The notes beneath the pieces were generated by a model. That model searched no databases, was not told the origin of the DNA, and saw only the letters and a list, made by a program, of their open reading frames with translations. From Physella acuta (Eukaryota; Mollusca; Gastropoda; Physidae), in NCBI RefSeq assembly GCF_028476545.1, contig NW_026732693.1:1-64000 (forward strand): 64,000 nt of DNA, in the 5' to 3' direction. Shown in pieces: positions 10,385-21,904 of the stretch. The position numbers and the translations under genes were made by a program. Each line of letters opens with the position of its first letter. Within the stretch, counting starts at the first letter, position 1.

Positions 10385-11275
10385 TTATTTTTACGTTATA
10401 AAATATGTCCTCGTCCTTCGGATCAAATAATGATAGAATGTTCTAGGCTTTGTCGTTTTTTAAGCACCAGATGACCCGTTTTTCCCATTCTATTTTTATT
10501 TTCCTGTTGTTTTCCTGAAGAAGCCCCCCCAGGCTTAGATTCGGCTTCTCTCATCCCATTAGAAACCGGAAGGTTCAGGGGCCGCTGAGCAATTATTCCA
10601 CGCCAAATGATTATTTAACCCAGAAACAATAATTGCATTTCAAAATAAATAAACCTATCGCGACATCTACTGGGGAAAAGGGGCCCCCACTCAGTTACCC
10701 TATGTCAGTCTGTCAAAGCATCGAACTGATAAAGTTAATTGTTGCTTTAGTTTACTAATTGATGAACTGCACAAAATGATAACCGTCCATCACCACGTAA
10801 TTCTAACACTTGCACACCGTTTTATAATTATAACCCTGTTTAGTTAACTAGACGTCAGCCATAGGTCATGTTTATTTAAAACTGCTCCAACTGCTATGGA
10901 CATGTTATTTAGTCCTTAGTTTAGAACGCTTGGCACGCGCTTTCAGGGCTGTAATCATTCATGCAGCGAGATCCCGTCCCCCGGGGAATCCCCAGTCTGT
11001 GAGTGTAAACACCGCCCGCCATTTTGGCAATAAAACCAAGCTGCCGCCTATGTAATGTATCATAACTTTATTTCGTTAATGGCTTGCCGCCTTACATAGT
11101 TTTTTCATCTAGGTTACCAACGTTAGTTTAAGTCTTATTTCTGCCCTAACCCCGGGGGAGCCCATTTCCCAAGCCTGCTGGGAGGATAAACATCAAGACC
11201 GTCTGCTAGAATAAAGCGATCCGGTTTATATTTCTCGATATAAGCGCGGGCTAGATGGGAGTTATAAAAACATAG
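10385..11275. other. Intron 3 unique stretch with GC-rich patch
   Basis: No exon seen. Around 10960-11050 lies a GC-rich patch (CCCGTCCCCCGGGGAATCCC, CCGCCCGCCATTTTGGC). On the minus strand the latter is GCCAAAATGGCGGGCGG, a YY1-type promoter element in the host gene's sense. Mammalian PTPRR uses internal promoters, so this is a candidate only. Confidence 0.3.
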
Positions 11276-11283
11276 ATCTAGAT

Positions 11284-11500
11284 CAGGGGTCTCCAAACTT
11301 TTCAGTCCGAGGGCCACATTAGCTATCAAATTTCTGGTCGGGGGCCAGTTTCTTCCAGACATGTCTTTGATTTTTTTGGGCAACGTTCCTCAGCTATCAC
11401 CAACAAACGATTTTTACTTGGACAAAAAGATCGCCGCGGGCCGGATGAGAGGACTTCGCGGGCCGCATCCGGCCCGCGGGCCGTAGTTTGGAGACCCCTG
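11284..11500 (+). mobile_element. hAT-type MITE with perfect 8-bp TSD, copy A
   Basis: Terminal inverted repeats CAGGGGTCTCCAAACT and AGTTTGGAGACCCCTG; flanks 11276-11283 and 11501-11508 are both ATCTAGAT. The interior is rich in GGCCCGCGGGCC palindromes. 217 bp, no coding capacity. The 8-bp duplication indicates the hAT superfamily. Confidence 0.9.
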
Positions 11501-11643
11501 ATCTAGATCACAAAACTTGGCGAGCAGAATCAATCGAGATTATGGGCTTAAAGAAACGGTTCTGTTTGATACCATCTGCGATCACAAATTGAAATTCTAA
11601 CCTTTCAGTGGTCGATCTACAGTCGGCGAATGGGGCGGAATTT

Positions 11644-11645
<2 letters not shown>

Positions 11646-11738
<93 letters not shown>
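11646..11738. repeat. (TA)n microsatellite
   Basis: About 46 uninterrupted TA units. Confidence 0.92.
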
Positions 11739-11741
<3 letters not shown>

Positions 11742-11798
11742 CACTTTTCATTTATTTCAAAATTGACAGCGTAGCATCTTTATAAAAAACAAACGAAC

Positions 11799-11918
11799 TA
11801 GAGTTTATTTCAGGCATCGAACTAATCCAATGAAGTGGAATTTATACACAAAATGTATTTTTTAACCAGTGCCGCCCCCCCCCCCCCCCTCGGAGAAAAA
11901 TGTCTGAAAGAAACACTG
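11799..11918. mobile_element. C-run MITE, copy b
   Basis: TAGAGTTTATTTCAGGCATC to GTCTGAAAGAAACACTG, one long C-run; diverged member of the same family. Confidence 0.6.
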
Positions 11919-12339
11919 AAATTAACTATATCTACTTAAATATGCTATGGTAAAATATACATTTACAGTAATCTGACATATATCTAGTAGAGCTTTGATA
12001 CAGTTGAAATATTGGGTTCAGGTGTACTTAAAAAGAATGGTTGAGGGGGGGGGGGCAATACATTGCATACAGACAGAAGTCGGTAAAACAAACCGCTGCT
12101 GGGGAAATTTTATTTTGCTCTATTACCCTTGCTAATAGATTTCCCAGTGGGATTTATAAGAGAAGGGAGGTTCTATGTTTTATTGTGGGTGGGGAGCTTC
12201 GACATATGGGGAGAAACTTCTAGGTGATCTAGATATGGGATATATGTTGTGTGTGTCTTGATGCTTAGGGGTATAGGGGTAATGTTTATTGTTTGGATAG
12301 TTTGGTGCACTCCAGGTCACGTGGTCAGACAGATAATGG

Positions 12340-13197
12340 TGTGTCGGGTTGGTTGATTGGTTGGTTGATTGGTTGGTTGATTGGCTGATTGGTTGGTTGG
12401 CTTAACGTTGTGTGTTCTGTATGAGAACACTATCACATTATATTGAGAACACTGTCACATTATATTGAGAACACTGTCACATTATATTGAGAACACTGTC
12501 ACATTATATTGAGAACACTGTCACATTATATTGAGAACACTGTCACATTATATTGAGAACACTGTCACATTATATTAAGAACACTATCACATTATATTGA
12601 GAACACGATCACATTATATTGAGAACACTGTCATTTTATATTGAGAACACTATCACATTATATTGACAAAAAGAACACTGTTATGTCACATTATATAAAG
12701 AACACTCTTATGTTACATTATAGTGACCTAGTGTGTTCTCTTTGAGAACATTATATTGACATAGAGAACACTGTTATTTTACATTATATCGACGTAGTGT
12801 ATTCTCTTTGAGAACAATGTTATGTCACATTATATTGACATAAAGAACGCTGTTATTTTAAATTATAACGACCTAGTATATTCTGTAAAAGAACACTATG
12901 ATGTCACATTATATTGACATAGTGAACACTGTTATTTTACATTGTATCGACCCAGTGTATTCTGTATAAGAACACTGTTATGTCACATTATATCGACCTA
13001 GTGTATTCTGTATAAAAACAGTTATGTCACATTATATCGACCTAATGTATTCTGTATAAAAACACTGTTATGTCACATTATATCGACCTAATGTATTCTG
13101 TATAAATACACAGTTATGTCACATTATATCGACCTAGTGTATTCTGTATAAAAACACTGTTATGTCACATTATATCGACCTAGTGTATTCTGTATGT
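12340..13197. repeat. Minisatellite zone: GGTTGATT, 22-bp and ~46-bp arrays
   Basis: GGTTGATTGGTTGG (12343-12400); then a 22-bp unit GAGAACACTGTCACATTATA (about 11 copies to 12668); then a degenerate unit of about 46 bp with CACATTATATCGACCTAGTG and TATTCTGTATAAAAACAC. The second array looks like an expansion derived from the first (shared AACACTGT and CACATTATAT). Confidence 0.88.
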
Positions 13198-14820
13198 TAT
13201 TATGTTACGTGATTTATGTTACTTTCCCCAAGGGAAGTAACCAGCTGTGTCCACACCGCTTGCTGATCTGGATAACATCAACGAGAAAAAAAAACATGTT
13301 TGTCCTTTTGAATACTCATCGCTTAGGTCTATGTACAGAATGAACCGCGTCATCATATAGCAGTGTGTACAGACAGAAAAAAATAGTGTCGCACTGTAGC
13401 TATTCGATGAGATCGGGAGAAAAAATAAGGTTTAAACTACACGATCAAACAAGCAGGTAATATTTGTATCATCTGGTGATGAGATCGAGAGAAATAAGGT
13501 TTGAACAACACGATCAAGCAAGCAGGTAATATTTGTTTCATCTGGTGATCGGAGAGAGAAAAAATACAGTCGAGCTCCCGAGAGAAAATATTCTAATTCG
13601 GCGAACTAACTTTCCCCCCCTTACTGTAGGCCTACATAGGTTTAATTCACTGGTAGCTTATGTAATATCTTGACAACAAAGCCATTGTTTTGATACAAAC
13701 AGTTTAAAATAAAAAGCGGATTGTGAATATGCTTGATAATATTGTTAAATGATATGTTCTATTTGTTACATTTTTAACATAAGGGTAAACTTGTTTTAAA
13801 TATGTTAATTCTGCTTAGTTTTTTTTCAATTAATAAAGAAAGAAAAAAAAGCATACAATTATTTAGAAAAAAAAAAGCCAATTCTCTCAGAGAAGAACTG
13901 GGTTATTTAATCCACTGTAAATTTATATTTAGATAAACCATGTACAGAAAAACATATTTTTATATCTAATTTGTTTTATAGTCATGTAATGTAGTATTGA
14001 ATTTCTATTTTAAAACAATTTTTTAAATCTTGTGTTACACGTGGATCTTGTCTTAACCTGTGGGGTCAGGCGGTTTGTTTAACGTGGTCACTTCACACAG
14101 GACGCATCAGAAAGTGTTCAAACGATAGGAGCACGTGATGGGAGGGAGGGGGGGTGTAGGCGTTTATAGATAAAAGGTCTGACCTACAGAGGTGTTTGTC
14201 AACCCGATCTTACAGCGTCGTCAGTCACGCGAGTCAGGTCCAAAGCTATCACGTCAGATCCTGTGTAAAAACGAGGGGGAAAAATAACCACAGACCCCCC
14301 TTTTACTCTCATCAATAATAAAGAAACGACAGCGCTCAAATTTTCGATTAAACTACAGAGCTTTATTTCGTCATTGACGCATTCGATGGGGAAAATCCAC
14401 TAAAAAAAGGCTCGCACTTTTAACCCTGAATGGGCCTACATAGAGAAATGAGTTTCCTGATTTCAGTTCATATCTTTTTTAGCATCAGTCTATACGTAAT
14501 TTTGTTTGTTTGTTTGTTTGTAATCTCTCGGATTTTAAGCGATTAGCCATACTCATACATCCATGTAATTGGTATCGTCGATAGGGAACCCTTAGGAATC
14601 GTAGAAAACGATACCTTCGGGGATAGTCGATAACGACACAATTAGATTTTGGCATTACGTTTGTTTATATTAGGTTTAAAGGGGTATAGCTAAAACGCTG
14701 TAGTTATACTTGTAGCTAGATGGCTAGAGTTGTATTGCTGAAGTTAAATTGTAGTTAACAACAATATTCGCATCAAAGATTTAGTTGCCGTGGCTAAACC
14801 AGAAGTAAAGGGAAGGGTGC
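13198..14820. other. Intron 3 unique stretch with a local duplication
   Basis: Two adjacent copies of about 70 bases (about 13407-13480 and 13480-13552) share CACGATCAA, AAGCAGGTAATATTTGT and TCATCTGGTGAT. Otherwise no exon or named element. Confidence 0.5.
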
Positions 14821-14827
14821 AAGGTGG

Positions 14828-15133
14828 AGATTGATGATGTTGTATGTGGGCAGATTGATGATGATGTAGGTGGGCAGATTGATGATGGTGTAGGTGGACA
14901 GATTGATGATGGTGTAGGTGGGCAGATTGATGATGGTGTAGGTGGGCAGATTGATGATGGTGTAGGTAGGCAGATTGATGATGTTGTATGTGGGCAGATT
15001 GATGATGGTGTAGGTAGGCAGATTGATGATGGTGTAGGTGAGTAGATTGATGATGTAGGTGGGCAGATTGATGATGGTGTAGGTGAGTAGATTGATGATG
15101 TAGGTGGGCAGATTGATGATGGTGTAGGTGGGC
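14828..15133. repeat. 24-bp minisatellite (GATTGATGATGGTGTAGGTGGGCA)
   Basis: About 12-13 units with TGATGATGGTGTAGGTGGGC; unit length is a multiple of three, so both strands carry false open frames. Confidence 0.9.
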
Positions 15134-15458
15134 AGATCGGTGATGTAGTCTAGCAAATTGATGATGTTGTTGATGATTGGAGATTGATAACGTTTAGCCT
15201 GTTGATGGGTTACGTGTAGCCGTGGATAAGTTTTGGTGTAGCACTGAAAGCAGTATGGAGGCTACATTACTGTGAAGGTAGAATGGTGACGCGCCAACTA
15301 GTTATGGCTCGACTCGAGTTCTGGTGAGGTTTAAGAGAAGAAAAGAAACAATCGGAAAGGTAGGTCTGCTTAACGCGTACATATACCAAGTTAGGCCAAT
15401 GGAGATAACAACATAACGAATTTCCCAAGAACTGGTAACATAGCACACATACATAAAT

Positions 15459-15519
15459 AGTGTCCTAATAGAACTTAAAAAAACAAAAACAATTGAGAAC
15501 CCTTTCAAAAAAAGGTGTC
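15459..15519. repeat. ~60-bp repeat unit 1, left of the LTR element
   Basis: GTGTCCTAATAGAACTT ... CAATTGAGAACCCTTT; units 2 and 3 of the same repeat lie right of the LTR element, so the element landed inside a short tandem array. Confidence 0.75.
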
Positions 15520-15999
15520 TGTGAGGGTGGGGATTTTAGGAAGGCCGGAACGAATGAATCCAATAACACACAGTTCAAGTTCAACTATAATTGTTCTTTA
15601 TTAAAATGATATATATGTTCAAGTTTCTACCTAACTGATCTACACTGTACTATTTACTTCTACTACTGACTGTTCATACCACATGCTACCTACTACTACG
15701 CACTCCCATGACCAATCCTAACACTAACTGTTCTCTACATTCTACAACCTAACACCTTCTATCTTCGCTAGCTAAACATGATCTCCTAACTATCTACATT
15801 CTCGGCCGTCTCTACCGCTACCTAACAACTCCTGGCCTATCGCTCTACTGCCCCACGCCTCAGTGGTCAGCTGACCGTCCCACGTGACCGGTCAGCCCTG
15901 TGCGCCCATTGGCCTCTCTACCCAACCAACTAGGCCTATAGTCTGTTTCTGCTAACCTATATCTGCTAAACATGTCTGACGTAATCTTGCGTCATCACA
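15520..15999 (-). repeat. 3' LTR (element sense)
   Basis: 480-bp terminal repeat next to the purine tract; same ends and the same polyadenylation-type AATAAA as its partner. Confidence 0.88.
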
Positions 16000-17261
16000 T
16001 ATCTCCCTCCCTTTCTGTAGCTGACAAATTATATTTTTCAGCGTCTGCTACTAATCTAATACATCAACAACTATCTATCTTACTACTCTATTCTATCCCT
16101 AACATCAATCATATAAATCAAATACAAAATGGGACAGTACAGTTTACAAAAACATAAAATCTTGTGTCTGTGTTCCTGAAAAAAAAATGTCATTGTTCTA
16201 GTTTTTGTGTAAGTATCCTGACGTCTGTGGTGTCTCTGCTTGATAATGTATGTCTATGTTATGGTTTGATTGAATCTAATCATGTGTAACTCAGTTCTGG
16301 TTAGGTTGTCGTGTACTGGCCTTGAGCTAATCTTAGTAGAATGTGTAACTGGTTGAACGGGCTCTGCGAGCAGTGTAAGTGTATGTGTACGTGTTATGTA
16401 ATTGCTGGCGTTCCTCTGTGGTGGGTGGGTTGTGGCGTTGGTCGACGTAAATTCCCGTGAGGCGGGTGTAGGCGTAACTTTCGTTGGTCAATGTGATGAC
16501 ACAACAATCTGATCTCAACGCTGGTTGAGACGTCCACGTAGAGTGGTTATACGATGAACTGGAGCTGTCTGATGCGGTGGCGAACAATGACGTAACATTC
16601 CGACGCTGGGAACTTGGACGATGGGTCTTCTACCCTTTGTATGTGCCGACGTAGGTTAACGTAGCTGGCGGTCTGTTAGATAACCCCAGGGTGGGGCTAA
16701 GCGGTGGCGATGCGTCCGCTGTCTTGACCAGGGCAATTCTCTGTTCAGCAGGGCTGTTCGCTGTCCAGGTAATTCAACGTAATCAGGGCTTCAGGTGGCG
16801 GCACTCTTTGAAGTGTCGGCTTCATCTCGTCTCATTCTGAATAAGCATAGTGGGTCTGAGAATTGTATTACGAGACCATGAGCAATGGCTTTACGTGAAC
16901 ATTTTAGTGCCCGCGCAGACAAGTATTCAGACAGAGGTACCTTCCATTTAAAAAAACCTCAAACCCAAATTTAAACGTGCTGAACATTTGTCTGGCGGCA
17001 TAACAAACATTAAAAAATAACTTTACAAATATAACATTACAAAAATAACCAAATAAAAAATAGTACACTCTAATCTAACAACAATCTGTAAAGCCTAATA
17101 AACTCAATAGACGTAAACACTACTAGAGCTTAGAAATAGCTTCACAAAAAGAATAGACATGTGAGTGTATATCAATAATATAGTGCCATTTCAAATCAAT
17201 ATTTGAACACGTAATCATATAGTGGAGCAGCTCTCACTATCTGAATTCTGACAAAAAACTG

Positions 17262-17975
17262 GCTAGCTTGACTTAATGACTGACTTCACTTATGACTTCA
17301 GTAACTTGACTGACTTCAGTAACTTGACTTATTTCACTTCGACTTCAGTAACTTGACTGACTTCAATTTAACGACGGATTCCACTTTGACGACTTCAATT
17401 ACTTCAACTTGACGACTAACTTCACTTTGAAGACTAACTTGACCTCGACGACTTCACTTCAATTCAACTTAAAAGACTTCACTGACCGACTTAAACTTCG
17501 ACGACTTAAACGTCTTCACTTTGACTTCAAAGACTTTTCCTTGACTTCAACTACTTCAATATGACTTCAAAGACTTCCCTTTGACTTCAACAACTTCAAT
17601 ATGACTTCAAAGACTTCACTTTGACTTCAAAGACTTCACTTTGACTTCAACAACTTCAATATGACTTCAAAGACTTCACTTTGACTTCAATGACTTCACT
17701 ATAACTTCGACGATTTCACTTCTTCACTATGACCTCAACGACTTTAATATAACTTCAAAGACTTTTCTTTGACTGCAACATGACTTCAACTACGTCACTA
17801 TGACCTCAAATACGACTTCAACAACTTATTGACTGACTTGACTGACTTCAAATAACTTCTTTGACTTCAGTTTTGACTTTATTTACTTCACTGACTTCAA
17901 TAACACAATTGACTTCAGTTTAACTACACTGACTTCAACTTCAACTTGTATCGACTTCATGTCGATTTTCTCGAC
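17262..17975. repeat. GACTTCAA-type low-complexity repeat inside the LTR element
   Basis: Irregular short repeat built on TGACTTCAA and CGACTTCACT; no reading frame is kept across it. Confidence 0.8.
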
Positions 17976-18582
17976 TTAGATTAACACAAAAAACACTATT
18001 ATGTCCGTTGTTCAAAATCATTTATGGGGACGGTCCGGGTCACATTCTTGGTCACGGGCTTGATGTTCTAGGGCAGATGCGTGTTATCTATGTGCTGTAC
18101 TTTCAGTTTCACTAATTCTAACGCTAACTCTGCTTTTGTTCTTGACATTTCTTACTATCTTGACTATCTTGTTTTCTAGCTTATTCTCTACAAATGTTTC
18201 AACTTCTTCTCCTGTTTTGTCTAATGGTATGCCCTGTTTATAGCATTGAAACTCTGCCTCCATGGTTGTGTATATGTGTGTGTGTGTGTTGAGGAAAGTA
18301 AGCAAAACTAAGGCAACAGTGCGTAACAATAGAATGTGTAAGGCAGAAAAACCACTGGTACAAACTATCCAGCACGGGTATAAACCCAAACGTTTAAAAA
18401 AATGATGGAAGGTACTTATCTTTTTGAACATGGTGACAGTTCCCTTGTGTTGTTAATCCAAACTCGTTCCGGTTGAAGAAACCCGCTGTTGTGTTGAGTT
18501 AGAGAAAGCAATACACCAGTCATACTCCGTCATGAATAGCTGATATACGTTCTTTCCCTCACTCGACCCGCGCTCCACCAGA

Positions 18583-19062
18583 TGTGAGGGTGGGGATTTT
18601 TACGATGGCGGAATGAATGAATCCAATAACACACAGTTCAAGTTCAACTATAATTGTTCTTTATTAAAATGATATATATGTTCAAGTTTCTACCTAACTG
18701 ATCTACACTGTACTATTTACTTCTACTACTGACTGTTCATACCACATGCTACCTACTACTACGCACTCCCATGACCAATCCTAACACTAACTGTTCTCTA
18801 CATTCTACAACCTAACACCTTCTATCTTCGCTAGCTAAACATGATCTCCTAACTATCTACATTCTCGGCCGTCTCTACCGCTACCTAACAACTCCTGGCC
18901 TATCGCTCTACTGCCCCACGCCTCAGTGGTCAGCTGACCGTCCCACGTGACCGGTCAGCCCTGTGCGCCCATTGGCCTCTCTACCCAACCAACTAGGCCT
19001 ATAGTCTGTTTCTGCTAACCTATATCTGCTAAACATGTCTGACGTAATCTTGCGTCATCACA
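18583..19062 (-). repeat. 5' LTR (element sense)
   Basis: 480-bp terminal repeat, TGTGATGACG...CCCTCACA on the minus strand, with AATAAA inside; near-identical to the partner LTR. Confidence 0.88.
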
Positions 19063-19178
19063 GTGTCCTAATCGAACTTTAAAACAGAAGCAACAACAAA
19101 CAATTGCGAACCCTTCTAACAAAGGTGTCCTAATAGAATAAAACAACAAACAATTGCGAACCCTTTTAACAAAGGTCA
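19063..19178. repeat. ~60-bp repeat units 2 and 3, right of the LTR element
   Basis: Two units of GTGTCCTAAT(A/C)GAA ... CAATTGCGAACCCTT. Confidence 0.78.
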
Positions 19179-19283
19179 GGCAGTACATCATATCAGACAG
19201 TTCCGTCACGAGCCTGTTTCGTCTGCCATCTGCCCGGCTTGACGTCTGCCCTAAACCATTAGCATCGTCTGTTCTACCATCTG

Positions 19284-19872
19284 ATCCCGGGGCTCCAAAT
19301 CCCGCTAACAAGCCTCCCCACCCCACAGCCCCAATCCCGCTAACAAGCCTCCCCCACCCCACAGCCCCAATCCCGCTAACAAGCCTCCCCCACCCCAACA
19401 GCCCCAATCCCGCTAACAAGCCTCCCCCACCCTAACAGCCCCAATCCCGCTAACAAGCCTCCCCCACCCCAACAGCCCCAATCCCGCTAACAAGCCTCCC
19501 CACCCAACAGCCCCAATCCCGCTAACAAGCCTCCCCCACCCCACAGCCCCAATCCCGCTAACAAGCCTCCCCACCCCACAGCCCCAATCCCGCTAACAAG
19601 CCTCCCCCACCCCACAGCCCCATTCCCGCTAACAAGCCTCCCCCACCCCACAGCCCCAATCCCGCTAACAAGCCTCCCCCACCCCACAGCCCCAATCCCG
19701 CTAACAAGCCTCCCCACCCCAACAGCCCCATTCCAGCTAACAATCCTCCCCCACCCCAACAGCCCCAATCCCGCTAACAAGCCTCCCCCACCCCACAGCC
19801 CCAATCCCGCTAACAAGCCTCCCCCACCCAACAGCCCCAATCCCGCTAACAAGCCTCCCCCACCCCCACAGC
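19284..19872. repeat. ~35-bp CCCCAATCCCGCTAACAAGC minisatellite
   Basis: About 16 units, TCCCGCTAACAAGCCTCCCC plus CACCCCACAGCCCCAA, with 34- to 37-bp length variants. Strong C/G strand bias. Confidence 0.92.
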
Positions 19873-20149
19873 CCCATTCCCATCGTAGTGGAAACCATCA
19901 ACGCCCACTATTCACCTCATTTACTTAACACCGATCAATATTTTAAAATTCCAGTTTGCTTCTAGCTATTTCAGTTTTTTCGAGAAGACGGTGTCGAGTT
20001 TAACAATAAACCCCAGAGAATTTGTCCCAGTTTATTTGGTCCATTTATTCATACACTAAATATATATTCTGAAGCTTTTCCAGTTCATGAAATATTGAAG
20101 TACTTTCTTTTTTATTGATGAAAAACTAAATCTTGCAAGTTTATTATGC
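19873..20149. other. Short unique spacer
   Basis: AT-rich; no feature recognised. Confidence 0.4.
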
Positions 20150-20225
20150 GTAGGTAGGTCTTTGTCTATAGGTAGGTCAACGTCTATAGGTAGCCATACG
20201 TCTGCAGGCAATCAGTGTAATGTCT

Positions 20226-20405
20226 ATGTCCATCCAGCTTACGTTAGGGAAACAAAGGCGGCTGGGCATGGTGCTGACCACACTATCCCATAGTGCTGAC
20301 CACACTATCCCATAGTGCTGACCACACTATACCTTCATATGCCGAAGTCTCTGAAGCAGGTGAACTCTACTTTATCTGCCCCGTGTGTCTTGGGCACGAA
20401 CGGGA
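20226..20405 (+). mobile_element. SINE body/tail fragment
   Basis: AAAGGCGGCTGGGCATGGTG, a short GTGCTGACCACACTATCCCA triplication, then GCAGGTGAACTCTACTTTAT. No head. Confidence 0.65.
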
Positions 20406-20411
20406 AATGAT

Positions 20412-20775
20412 GATGATGTCTATAGGTAGGCATATGTCTATAGATAGGTCTATGTCTATAGATAGGTCTATGTCTATAGATGGGTCTATGTCTATAGGTG
20501 GGTCTATGTCTATAGGTGGGTCTATGTCTATAGGTGGGTCTATGTCTATAGGTGGGTCTATGTCTATAGATAGGTTTATGTCTATAGATAGGCCAATGTC
20601 TATAGATAGGTCTATGTCTACAGATAGGTTTATGTCTATAGGTAGGTCTATGTCTATAGGTAGGTCTGTGTCTATAGGTAGGTCTATGTCTACAGGTAGG
20701 TCTGTGTCTATAGGTAGGTTTATGTCTATAGATAGGCCAATGTCTATAGATAGGCCTATGTCTATAAGTAGGCCT
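20412..20775. repeat. 18-bp minisatellite (ATGTCTATAGGTAGGTCT)
   Basis: About 20 units of ATGTCTATAGGTAGGTCT; a few related units at 20155-20215. Period 18 gives a false coding look on both strands. Confidence 0.92.
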
Positions 20776-20837
20776 AATTTAAACACTAAAGGATGGCTAT
20801 CATAATTTATAATGATAAAGTGATGTTGGTTAGCCAA

Positions 20838-20942
20838 TGATGAAATAATGGCTAGCCAATGATGAAATAATGACTAGCCAATGATGAAATATTGGCTAGC
20901 CAATGATGAGATGATGGCTAGCTAATGATGGCTAGCTAATTA
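20838..20942. repeat. ~21-bp repeat (TGATGAAATAATGGCTAGCC)
   Basis: Four to five degenerate units with GCTAGCCAATGATGA, just downstream (in gene sense) of phosphatase exon 3. Confidence 0.7.
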
Positions 20943-21000
20943 TGAGATGATGACCAAATAATGACGGGATGATGGCTAATGATGAAAGATGAGGACTTAC

Positions 21001-21123
21001 ATTGATTTTCTCAACGTGTATATCCTGTATCGGCCAGGGCAGCTCCACCGCTAAAGCATTCTTGAGTCTCCGGATGGTCGAGTCGATGCTGAGGTTAGAG
21101 CTCGCCTCCATGTTGTGGACGTG
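21001..21123 (-). CDS. PTPRR: PTPRR exon 3 (SEA-like ectodomain, N-terminal half)
   Basis: 41 codons (159-199), phase 0 at both ends, bounded by CCCCTAG and GTAAGTCC. It reads VHNMEASSNLSIDSTIRRLK and ends IQDIHVEKIN. The Asn of NLS (168) is a potential N-glycosylation site. The amphipathic helix and HVEKIN strand fit directly onto exon 4, as in human PTPRR (RIFRQGVAAAL... VHINRL). The exon sits alone between two minisatellites, 13.7 kb from exon 4 and 29.4 kb from exon 2, so an annotation pipeline could easily miss it. Confidence 0.86.
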
Positions 21124-21139
21124 CTAGGGGTGGAGGTAA

Positions 21140-21893
21140 ATAGTTACAGCTGGTGGTAGAGTTGGGGTGTTGGGGTGGTTAAGTTGTGGTAAAGTTATGG
21201 TAAAGTTATGGTGTTGGGGTGGTTAAGTTGTGGTAAAGTTATGGTAAAGTTATGGTGTTGGGGTGGTTAAGTTGTGGTAAAGTTATGGTAAAGTTATGGT
21301 GTTGGGGTGGTTAAGTTATGGTAAAGTTATGGTTAAGTTGTGGTAAAGTTATGGTGTTGGGGTGGTAGAGTTGGGGGGTTGGGGTGGTTAAGTTGTGGTA
21401 AAGTTATGGTAAAGTTATGGTTAAGTTGTGATAAAGTTATGGTGTTGGGGTGGTTAAGTTGTGGTAAAGTTATGGTTTTGGGGTGGTTAAGTTGTGGTAA
21501 AATTATGGTAAAGTTATGGTGTTTGGGTGGTTAAGTTGTGGTAAAGTTATGGTAAAGTTATGGTGTTTGGGTGGTTAAGTTATGGTAAAGTTATGGTTAA
21601 GTTGTGGTAAAGTTATGGTGTTGGGGTGGTTAAGTTGTGGTAAAGTTATGGTAAAGTTATGGTGTTTGGGTGGTTAAGTTATGGTTAAGTTGTGGTAAAG
21701 TTATGGTGTTTGGGTGGTTAAGTTGTGGTAAAGTTATGGTGTTGGGGTGGTTAAGTTGTGGTAAAGTTATGGTAAAGTTATAGTGTTTGGGTGGTTAAAT
21801 TGTGGTAAAGTTATGGTAAAGTTATGGTGTTTGGGTGGTTAAGTTGTGGTAAAGTTATGGTAAAGTTATGGTGTTGGAGTGGTTAAGTTACGG
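21140..21893. repeat. GGTTAAGTTGTGGTAAAGTT minisatellite
   Basis: Higher-order array of TTATGGTAAAG and TTGTGGTAAAG words with GTGTTGGGGTGGTTAAG blocks; begins 17 bases above exon 3. Confidence 0.9.
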
Positions 21894-21904
21894 TTTGGGG
21901 TCGT

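Larger units (their letters stand above)
15520..19062 (-). mobile_element. Short LTR retrotransposon (non-autonomous, looks young)
   Basis: Two direct 480-bp LTRs (15520-15999 and 18583-19062) with TG...CA ends flank about 2.6 kb. A 5-bp target duplication GTGTC (15515-15519; 19063-19067) borders the element. A purine-rich tract (AGAAAGGGAGGGAGAT on the minus strand) abuts the low-coordinate LTR, and a primer-binding-like TGGTGGAGCGCGGGTCGAG lies just inside the high-coordinate LTR, so the element reads on the minus strand; each LTR has AATAAA in sense. The internal region shows no recognisable pol domains, only a short gag-like open stretch near its 5' end (about 18084-18260) and a long low-complexity repeat, so it is a non-autonomous or decayed, probably Gypsy-type, element. 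The LTRs differ almost only near one end, so the insertion looks recent. Confidence 0.88.

Noticed and set aside
18084-18431. Independent host gene on the minus strand
   Set aside because: Lies inside the LTR element near its 5' end and looks like a short gag-type remnant rather than a host gene.
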